A DNA stretch of 37,434 bases from Candidatus Margulisiibacteriota bacterium (GTDB taxonomy: Bacteria; Margulisbacteria; Termititenacia; Termititenacales; Termititenacaceae): NCBI GenBank assembly GCA_031267055.1, contig JAIRZV010000016.1:1-37434 (forward strand). Reading direction: 5' to 3'. Made by a program: the position numbers and the translations under genes. The notes beneath the pieces were generated by a model. The model worked only from the letters and a program-made list of their open reading frames with translations. It had not been told where the DNA came from and did not search any database. Of the stretch, positions 30,449 through 37,434 are shown piece by piece (the stretch's first letter is position 1; each line of letters opens with the position of its first letter).

Positions 30449-33400
30449 ATGCTTAGAAAACCGTATAAGATTTTTTTATTATTGGCTATGGTTTTCTATT
30501 TGTGCAGTCCTGTATATGCAGTGCAGATGCATATTAATAGTTCTGGCGGGACGTATACTGGTTCATCAGTAAAAGTGTATTTGCTGGATAGAGATACAGG
30601 AAAATCAGAAGATATCGGAAATTTTAGTCTTGGTGGAGGGGTAGCTCGTCAGAGTAATTCTCCTAATATTACAGTTAAAATTTCTTCCCCGAATTTTATT
30701 GTTGCCGCTTATTCCGGAGAAAAACATCTTTATAGAACAGCGAGCACAGTAGACCTTACAGGAAGCAGTATTGGTACACATGTATATGTTACTTTCAACA
30801 TCCCCGACAAAACCATCTCCGGCGTGGTCAAAGACGCCAGCGGAATTAATGCTCTGCCCGGTGTGACTGTCCATATTTTCGAGGCGGATTCTGCCAACGA
30901 CCCGGATCATTATTGGCTGGCGCAGGTTACGACCGATGCGTACGGCAGATACGAATTCAAAGGCGTATACAGCGATGTGGACTATCATATCAAAGCCGAG
31001 AAAAGCAATTTTTTCCCGATGTTTGCTTCGAAGACAGCAGACGGCGGCACGTATGATCCGAGTAACGTTAGGGGCGGCGAGACTGTTAACGAAATCCGGT
31101 TGCGTTCCGCCAGCGTTATCAAAGGCACGATCACCAACGGCGACGCGAATACCGAAATTGTGGCTTTCCTGGCCAGCGACGCGCAGAACGATAAATATAC
31201 TTATGTTGGTAAAGTGGTTGGTGCGTCTGCTTACATCTCGACCGGCTTGGCAGTCCCGCAGGGTATAGCGGTGGTTGTAAAAGCCCAGCGCAATGGGTAT
31301 ATGCCGGCTTTCCATAGATCCGGTCAACATCAAACTTACAGCGGCAAAGCCGCGACACCTGTGCAAGGCGGCGCTGCCGGCGTGAATATCACACTGGAGC
31401 AGGCGGGAAGTATCAAAGGGACGATTAGCGGGACAAGCGGGCAGGTGACAATTAACGTGTATGGCAAGAGTGGGCAGACCTTGGAATATCTGAACAGCGT
31501 GACGTGGAACGCGAATAGCGAGTACACTTTGCCCGCGCCTATCAGCAACCGCGCGCTGGTGGTGCAGGCGGAAAAGACGAGCTATCTGAAACGTTTTCAC
31601 AACAACACGTATGAACTGGATAAAGCAACAACATTTACTTTGTCGGATACTGCAGCGAAGTCTGGTGTGAACATCGCACTGGAGCAAGAGGGTAGCATAA
31701 CCGGAACGATCAGTGGGGCGACTGGGACGGTGTCGGTGAATGTGTACGGAAAGAGCGGTAATACGCTGGAGTACCTGAATGGAATAACGATAAATGCCGG
31801 AACAACGGGAACGACTTATACATTGCCCGCGCCAGTGAATAGCGTCCGTACATTAGTGGTGCAGGCGGAGAAGTCCGGCTACCTGAGCCGGTTCCACGGC
31901 AATGTGTATGAATTGGACAAGGTGGCGACATTTACTTTGCCAGATACGGCAGTTAAGTCTGGGGTGAATATCGCATTGCAGTCAGCAGTAACAATCTCCG
32001 GCACGATTACCAATGGCGACAATGCCAAAGTCAGCGCTTTCAGCAAGAACGGTTCTGTTTATGAATACGTCAATAGCGTGACAGCGAATTCCTCCGGTGG
32101 TTACGATTTGCCGATACTTTCCGGTATTGAGCAGGTGATCCTGGCTTCCCGCGCCGGATATATCGACCGCTATTATCAGCTCGGCACGTATGGCACCTAC
32201 AACCGCGATAAAAAAGCCACGCCGCAAAAAACTGCTTCCGGTGGTATCAATATTACTTTACAACAGGCGGTGGACGTGGCCGGCAGTGTCAAGTATAGCG
32301 ACAACACGATTTTGGGTATTCCTCTGACTGTCAACGCTTTTATCAGCGGGCAGGATTATGAGGCCGGTTATGTTACCGCCGCCGCTGTCAGCTCCGCGAC
32401 CGGCGCGTTCAGTATGCGGATACCGAGCGACTCCGCGGGAATTGTTTTGCAGGTGACGCATAACAACAATCAGCTTATCGGTTACAAAGACGGCTCGTGG
32501 TTTGTGGACAACGGCAGTGTCATGTCCTCCGCCAACGCCAGAGTTTTGAAAAGCGGACAGTCCGGCTTGGACAGTCTGCAGATCCGTCTGGACAAATTCT
32601 GGATAGTCACAGGCTCGGTCAGCCCCGCTAATATTCAGGGTGTGGTTGACCTGTACGAATGGGAATCCAACGGCATCAATTACAATAAAAACAAAGGCTG
32701 GGTCACGGCCAATGCGAGCGGCGCGTATGAGATACGCGGCACGGGCAATGTTCAGGTAGTCCTGCGCGCCGGCACGGAAAATTATGTGACCAGGTATCTC
32801 AGCAATACAAATATGTCCAGTCCGGCCTGGGTCGATAATTCTCTGGATTTGGTGACGAACAATGCGCGGCTGACCCTGACGCCGCTAAGCGCTTACACCT
32901 ACAGTCCGTCTTTGACTCTGGGCGGTCAGATCTCGGGCACGATCTCGTCGTCGGGCGGTTCCGGCGTGGTGACAGTCAGCGTGGAGGACGTGACGGGGAA
33001 GTTTTTCAAAGAGGTTACGGTCAATGTTGGCGTTCAATATACAATTAAAGGCATTCCGACCGGCGACTGGAAAGTCCGCGCGGCGCGAAGCGGCGCGATG
33101 CAGACTTACTATGGCGGAGTGTACGGACACAATGACGCCACGACGGTTAATTTAACGACGGCGGGCAGAAATGATATTGATATTACCTTGCCGGCCAGTT
33201 ACGTTATTACCGGCGTGATCAACGGAGTCAGCGGCGGGACCGTAACAATTAGCGCTTTTGAGCTGGCAAACGGTCATCTGGGACGCTGGGCTAGTTCTTA
33301 TACCAGAAGCGGAAACGGGGATTATAGTTTGAATGCGCCGTCCGGCGTGAACTCGATTGTCATGGCGGAGAGCAATGGCTATATAAACCGCTTCTATCAG

Positions 33401-36400
33401 TCCGGTTCCGGCGGCGCTTACTCCGACGAACAGGCGACGACGGTCAACGGCCAGACTGGCGGAGCGAGTATCACTCTGGAGCAGACGGGAAAAATCGAAG
33501 GAACAATAACGAGCCAGACCGGCAGCGGCATAGTGACGGTCAGCGCTTTTGAGAAAAATGGCGAGACGCTTACCTATATAAGCAGCATCACAAAAAATAT
33601 CGGAGCAAGCGGGACGTATGATCTGCCGACACCGGTCAGTAGCGGCAGGACGCTGGTGGTGCAGGCAGAGAAAGCCGAACATATTAAACGCTTCTATGCC
33701 AATACGTACAGCTTAAATCAAGCGACTGAAATTAAATTGAGCAGCACGACGCCGCGACAGGATACAAACATTGATCTGGAGCAGGGAGTTGTTTTGTCCG
33801 GAGCGATTAACGCTATGGGCGTGACTGTGCAGGTCTTTGTCCGCGAGGCGGGGGATACCGAGGACACTTTTTTGCTGCACATGAAAACAGCCGACAACAA
33901 CGGAGACTACACTTTCAATGTCCCGGTAAACAAAAATTATTTTATTCGCGCCGAGAAAACCGGTCTGTTCCCGGGTTTTTATCGGGCAGACGATCAACCT
34001 GCGGCGTTTGGTGAGCAGGATAGGAGCGCTATAAATGTGGCGTCCGTCGCCGTTACTGGCAAGAATTTTAATTTGTATAATGCGGGATCTATTGCCGGAG
34101 ACGTGAAATACCGTGACAGTAGTGACATTGGCAGCGTGGTGACGATCAATGCCTTTGTCGCCAGCACGAATTATACTTTTGTCAGCGCGGTTACGACCAA
34201 TGCCGCCGATGGTTCTTTCAATTTGCCCGTGCCGCAAGATGTGGATTTGGTTTTGCAAGTCACCGCAAACTCTGCTCTGGGTCATGCCAGCGGCACCTGG
34301 TTTCCCGACCGCGAATCTTCCGCCAACTCGACGATTTTTAAGATTACCGCTGACTTGCCGGGGCAGCATTTTATTATTGATAAATTTTGGTATCTGACTG
34401 GCAAAATTGCTTTGAGCGATAATCAAAGTCCGGTCGGCGTGTCGGTTGATGTTTTTGACTATACGAGCGTGACGAGCGGCACGGATTGGCAATGGCTGGC
34501 CGGCGTGACCATCGATAATATTGGTGGTGATTTTGCTATTACCAGTATAAATAGTGTTGAGGCTGTAGTGCGTTTCTCCAGAGACGGATATGTAACGATG
34601 ATTTATCCTGATCTGGTAACGCTAAATAAGATCGGCACGAGCCATAAACAAACCTTGACGATTGGTTCCACGCCGACCAATCTCAGCTTGCAGACTCTCG
34701 CTCGGGGCGGCTCTATCAACGGCAATATTGTGACGCAGGGCGGCTCCGGCACGGTCACTATCAATGTAGAAGATTTGCAGGGCAATTATTTTACCGCGGT
34801 GACCCGCAACGGCGGCGGTGTATACACTGTCCCCAATTTGCCGTCCGGTAATTGGCTGGTGCGCGCCTCACAGGACAACACGATTGCTGAATATTACGGC
34901 GAGACCGCTTCGACATCCAATGCCTTGACGGTCAATGTTGTCGCTGGCCAGACTACAAATAATATCAATATTTACATTGCCAAAGAATGGACAATTTCCG
35001 GCAAGATTTCTGAAAAAGACAATTCGGCGCAGAATATTACTGACGCTTTAGTGTCGGCTTATTTTGTCACCGAGCCAAACACTTGGTTTTGGATCGCTTC
35101 GGCCAATACTGACACCAATGGCGATTACACACTGCGTGGCGGCTACAGCAATAAACAAAATAATCCGACCCAAATTTTCCTGCAAATATCCGCGACGGAT
35201 TATACGGAAATAACAACTAATCCGCTCAGTGTCGAGGTTGCTAAGGATTATGCCGATCAAGACTATCAGCTGGAAGGCGCGGCGTATGTGCAGGGCACGG
35301 TGGTCAATGTCTCGGCGAATCAGACAGTGACTATCAGCGCTTTTGAAAAAGGCTCCAATTTTGTTTTTGTCAGTGAAGTTACTGTCAATGGCAATGACGC
35401 CGCGCCGGTCACTTACGTTTTGCCGATCAAGGCCAATCAAGACCTGGTGGTGCGCGCCGCGGTCAGCGGTTATGAAGACTTGTGGTACAACGATAAAATT
35501 TCTTCCGCGGACGCGGAGACTGTCAATCAAGCCGTGGGCACGACGAAAGACGCGGTGAATTTTAATTTTGCCGGACACAAGCAATGGCTGATCAGCGGCA
35601 GGGTTACGGATACGGACGACAATCCACTGGGCGGCTTGAGCGTGAATGTTTTTGTGAAAGATTCTGATTACGCCGGACCGGACGGCGGCAGCGTCTTGAC
35701 CGGCAGTGACGGAATATTTAGTCTGCAAATCGCGCCGACCGAAGATCTGGTTTTGCAAGTGGCTACGGCTAACCCATATCTTGGTTATCCGACCGGCACG
35801 TATTACAAAGAAAATACCTTTGGCGTGATCGCTTCGGCGGACGCGACTCCGCTGCAATACAGCGCCGGCGATTTAGATATAGACTTTGAAATTAATAGAT
35901 TTTGGCTTGTGAGTGGCGTGATTACTCCTCCAAATATAGAGGCGGTCATTGATATGTATGAATACGACGGCGCGGATATTAACTGGGCAAAAAGCAAAGG
36001 CTGGGTCACGGCTGACGCCGCCGGCAAATATGATATTCGCGGCACCGGCAATGTTACAGTGAATATCCGTGCGGCGACCGGCAATTATATTTCCGCCGGC
36101 ATAAATAAAACCACGCTGGCGCCGGAAAATACTTACACGTACAATTTTAATTTGACGCTCGGCGCGTCGATTTCCGGCCGGGTCACCGCCAACGGCTCCG
36201 GCGTTGTCACGATCAGCGCGCAAGACATCGACGGAAATTGGGAAACTTTTGTGACGCGCAACGGCTCCGGCGACTACACTATACCGCGTATGCCGGCTGG
36301 CGTTTGGCTGGTGTATGCGCAGCATACTGACTGCGTGGCCGAGTATTTCGGCGAGACCGCTTCGACCGGAAACGCGGTCAGAATAAATCTGACCGCCGGA

Positions 36401-37333
36401 CAGACTACGGACAATATCAATATTGAGATCGACCGCGAGTGGACTATCGCGGGTTATGTTAAAACTTCCGGCAGCGCTCCTGTTCAGGACGCCGAAGTCG
36501 ATGTCTGGCGAAGTCTAGAGCCGACATGGGATTTTATCGGCCGCGCGAAAACTGACTCTTTAGGCTACTATATAGTGACCGGCGGGTACAATGATGTCGA
36601 TGTTTATGTCCGCGTTTCGGTTAACGGTTATGAAATTCAATATTACGATGGCCAATACATTATAGCCAGCGCCAATACTGTCAATATGATTCCGGGTACC
36701 CAAAAGACCGATGTTGATTTTACTTTGAGCCAGGTTTGGAAAGTTGCCGGCAATGTCAAAGATACACGCGGCGATCCTTTGTCTGGTGTCAAAGTTTCTT
36801 TGATCGATCAGGCAGATACCCAAAATATTCTGGGCGTCTACACTACTGATGCGTCCGGCGAGTATCAATTTATTTCCGTCAACGCGGTGACGTATCAATT
36901 GTTCTTGCTCGTGGAAAAAGATAATTATATTCCGTCGTCTTCCGCGGTTTTCGATGTGACGCTGGGAGACAGCGTGGAAATTTATTTTGAGCTGCCATTG
37001 AGCGCCGCGCCGGTACAGCCTTTGCCCGCCGGCCAGTCCGTGCTGGATACAATAAAATCCGGCCCCAATCCCGCCGATCCCGAAAAAGGGCCGATCCATA
37101 TCGGCTTTATTCTGGACAGTGCGGCGCGCGCGCGGGTAAAAGTTTACACGCTGGGCGGCGAGTTGGTATTTCAGGACGATCAGCGTTTTCCGCCCGGCTA
37201 CAATGAGTTCGTCTGGAGCGGCGCCAATCTTTACGACCGGCGTCTGCCCAACGGCGTGTATCTGGCCTATGTGGAAATCGACACCGGCCAGGAAAAACTG
37301 CGCAAAGTTTTGAAGATCGCTATCTTGAGGTAA
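30449..37333 (+). CDS. Secreted 2294-aa repeat protein: ~21 carboxypeptidase-regulatory-like domains and FlgD/sorting-type C-terminus
   Basis: The N-terminus is a classical signal peptide (basic MLRKPYK, hydrophobic IFLLLAMVFYLCS, cleavage after PVYA at about residue 24). After a short N-terminal domain come about 21 beta-sandwich repeats of ~80-120 residues. Each opens with a (h)xGx(I/V) strand such as TISGVV, SIKGTIS or LISGRVT. Most have a central 'xxxGxYxxxxxP' segment and a late 'hVVRAxxxGYxxxxY' strand. This is the pattern of carboxypeptidase regulatory-like (PF13620-type) domains, common in long surface stalks and adhesins. The last ~95 residues (SGPNPADPEKGPIHI, ARVKVYTLGGELVF, YNEFVWSGANLYDRRLPNGVYLAYVEI, KVLKIAILR) match FlgD-Ig-like C-terminal modules related to type IX sorting tails. 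The following gene starts like PorV, which fits such a secretion route. It is likely displayed on the cell surface; the ligand is unknown. Confidence 0.9.
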   Translation: MLRKPYKIFLLLAMVFYLCSPVYAVQMHINSSGGTYTGSSVKVYLLDRDTGKSEDIGNFSLGGGVARQSNSPNITVKISSPNFIVAAYSGEKHLYRTASTVDLTGSSIGTHVYVTFNIPDKTISGVVKDASGINALPGVTVHIFEADSANDPDHYWLAQVTTDAYGRYEFKGVYSDVDYHIKAEKSNFFPMFASKTADGGTYDPSNVRGGETVNEIRLRSASVIKGTITNGDANTEIVAFLASDAQNDKYTYVGKVVGASAYISTGLAVPQGIAVVVKAQRNGYMPAFHRSGQHQTYSGKAATPVQGGAAGVNITLEQAGSIKGTISGTSGQVTINVYGKSGQTLEYLNSVTWNANSEYTLPAPISNRALVVQAEKTSYLKRFHNNTYELDKATTFTLSDTAAKSGVNIALEQEGSITGTISGATGTVSVNVYGKSGNTLEYLNGITINAGTTGTTYTLPAPVNSVRTLVVQAEKSGYLSRFHGNVYELDKVATFTLPDTAVKSGVNIALQSAVTISGTITNGDNAKVSAFSKNGSVYEYVNSVTANSSGGYDLPILSGIEQVILASRAGYIDRYYQLGTYGTYNRDKKATPQKTASGGINITLQQAVDVAGSVKYSDNTILGIPLTVNAFISGQDYEAGYVTAAAVSSATGAFSMRIPSDSAGIVLQVTHNNNQLIGYKDGSWFVDNGSVMSSANARVLKSGQSGLDSLQIRLDKFWIVTGSVSPANIQGVVDLYEWESNGINYNKNKGWVTANASGAYEIRGTGNVQVVLRAGTENYVTRYLSNTNMSSPAWVDNSLDLVTNNARLTLTPLSAYTYSPSLTLGGQISGTISSSGGSGVVTVSVEDVTGKFFKEVTVNVGVQYTIKGIPTGDWKVRAARSGAMQTYYGGVYGHNDATTVNLTTAGRNDIDITLPASYVITGVINGVSGGTVTISAFELANGHLGRWASSYTRSGNGDYSLNAPSGVNSIVMAESNGYINRFYQSGSGGAYSDEQATTVNGQTGGASITLEQTGKIEGTITSQTGSGIVTVSAFEKNGETLTYISSITKNIGASGTYDLPTPVSSGRTLVVQAEKAEHIKRFYANTYSLNQATEIKLSSTTPRQDTNIDLEQGVVLSGAINAMGVTVQVFVREAGDTEDTFLLHMKTADNNGDYTFNVPVNKNYFIRAEKTGLFPGFYRADDQPAAFGEQDRSAINVASVAVTGKNFNLYNAGSIAGDVKYRDSSDIGSVVTINAFVASTNYTFVSAVTTNAADGSFNLPVPQDVDLVLQVTANSALGHASGTWFPDRESSANSTIFKITADLPGQHFIIDKFWYLTGKIALSDNQSPVGVSVDVFDYTSVTSGTDWQWLAGVTIDNIGGDFAITSINSVEAVVRFSRDGYVTMIYPDLVTLNKIGTSHKQTLTIGSTPTNLSLQTLARGGSINGNIVTQGGSGTVTINVEDLQGNYFTAVTRNGGGVYTVPNLPSGNWLVRASQDNTIAEYYGETASTSNALTVNVVAGQTTNNINIYIAKEWTISGKISEKDNSAQNITDALVSAYFVTEPNTWFWIASANTDTNGDYTLRGGYSNKQNNPTQIFLQISATDYTEITTNPLSVEVAKDYADQDYQLEGAAYVQGTVVNVSANQTVTISAFEKGSNFVFVSEVTVNGNDAAPVTYVLPIKANQDLVVRAAVSGYEDLWYNDKISSADAETVNQAVGTTKDAVNFNFAGHKQWLISGRVTDTDDNPLGGLSVNVFVKDSDYAGPDGGSVLTGSDGIFSLQIAPTEDLVLQVATANPYLGYPTGTYYKENTFGVIASADATPLQYSAGDLDIDFEINRFWLVSGVITPPNIEAVIDMYEYDGADINWAKSKGWVTADAAGKYDIRGTGNVTVNIRAATGNYISAGINKTTLAPENTYTYNFNLTLGASISGRVTANGSGVVTISAQDIDGNWETFVTRNGSGDYTIPRMPAGVWLVYAQHTDCVAEYFGETASTGNAVRINLTAGQTTDNINIEIDREWTIAGYVKTSGSAPVQDAEVDVWRSLEPTWDFIGRAKTDSLGYYIVTGGYNDVDVYVRVSVNGYEIQYYDGQYIIASANTVNMIPGTQKTDVDFTLSQVWKVAGNVKDTRGDPLSGVKVSLIDQADTQNILGVYTTDASGEYQFISVNAVTYQLFLLVEKDNYIPSSSAVFDVTLGDSVEIYFELPLSAAPVQPLPAGQSVLDTIKSGPNPADPEKGPIHIGFILDSAARARVKVYTLGGELVFQDDQRFPPGYNEFVWSGANLYDRRLPNGVYLAYVEIDTGQEKLRKVLKIAILR
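30803..36990 (+). repeat. Tandem array of ~21 beta-sandwich units with higher-order superrepeats
   Basis: The units are in-frame and diverged. Three-unit blocks recur as a set: about 32268-33191, 34079-34981 and 35575-36435, each containing an LQVT/LQVA unit, a 'GWVT...IRGTGNV'-type or equivalent unit and a 'SGxVTxSxxDxxGN' unit. Blocks two and three are followed by matching 'EWTI(S/A)G' units. Units at 31403-31687, 31688-31981 and 33485-33784 form another close family, all with LVVQAEK. Confidence 0.85.
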
Positions 37334-37337
37334 AACA

Positions 37338-37434
37338 ATGCGGAAAAATTTAATTTTGTTTTTGCTAATCGCTTTGCTGCCGGCCGCGGAATTTTTCTCC
37401 GAATCGACCGGCGCGGCCTTTTTGGACAACGGCT
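37338..37434 (+). CDS. Signal-peptide protein, probably PorV/PorQ-like (partial)
   Basis: ATG 37338 follows GAGG at 37327-37330 by seven bases and lies four bases after the previous stop. The 32 visible residues are a signal peptide (MRKNLILFLLIALLPAAEFF) followed by STGAAFLDNG. The string GAAFL at the start of the mature chain resembles PorV/PorQ (UPF0164-type) outer-membrane barrels, which usually continue with G-A-R-A-x-x-M-G-G-A. In type IX-like systems PorV shuttles proteins carrying C-terminal sorting domains, which would suit the upstream repeat protein. The call rests on very few residues. Confidence 0.5.
   Translation, partial: MRKNLILFLLIALLPAAEFFSESTGAAFLDNG

Noticed and set aside
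30605-31687. 360-residue reverse-strand ORF opposite the repeat protein
   Set aside because: It is antisense to a well-supported repetitive gene, has no family resemblance, and such long shadow frames are expected from biased codon use in repeats.

Overview
The window looks like chromosomal DNA of an uncultured, diderm (outer-membrane) bacterium. All recognisable genes lie on the + strand. It opens with the end of dapF and a complete dapL, so lysine and peptidoglycan diaminopimelate are made by the LL-aminotransferase route. The combination of dapL, very large surface proteins, a FlgD-like C-terminal domain and a probable PorV-type protein would suit Margulisbacteria (WOR-1 type), Omnitrophota or Elusimicrobiota. 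I cannot assign a phylum from the sequence alone.

Region 1 (1-1315) is dapF' and dapL. Region 2 (about 1316-2951) is a compact two-gene AbiE-type (type IV) toxin-antitoxin module: a DUF6088/AbiEi-like winged-helix antitoxin overlapping an AbiEii nucleotidyltransferase toxin. It is bracketed by two perfect 45-bp direct repeats, which suggests a small mobile or recombining cassette next to dapL. A -10 box lies between two identical 12-bp direct repeats that look like an autoregulatory operator.

Region 3 (2952-37333) is the striking part: five giant or large genes plus one very small gap-separated successor, all co-oriented, mostly with good Shine-Dalgarno sites and only short gaps or overlaps. 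In order they are: a 2849-aa protein of unknown function with C-terminal membrane segments; a 1555-aa membrane-anchored protein with one clear and one degenerate GH8-like glycosidase domain; a 3433-aa helical-repeat (TPR-like) protein ending in a predicted outer-membrane beta-barrel; two paralogous lipoprotein-like proteins (626 and 622 aa) with beta-sandwich, carbohydrate-binding-like character; and a 2294-aa secreted protein of about 21 carboxypeptidase-regulatory-like beta-sandwich repeats with a FlgD/sorting-type C-terminus. The first 97 bases of the next gene (from 37338) encode a signal peptide and a start resembling PorV/PorQ proteins.

My main inference is that genes 1-3 keep the order of a cellulose-type exopolysaccharide locus (membrane protein, GH8 glycosidase, TPR-plus-barrel exporter, as in bcsA/B-bcsZ-bcsC) but on a giant scale and without a recognisable synthase. 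The two lipoproteins and the repeat protein would then be envelope and surface partners. This could be an undescribed polysaccharide secretion, processing or surface-coat system. The GH8 and barrel readings come directly from sequence patterns; the system-level role is inference.
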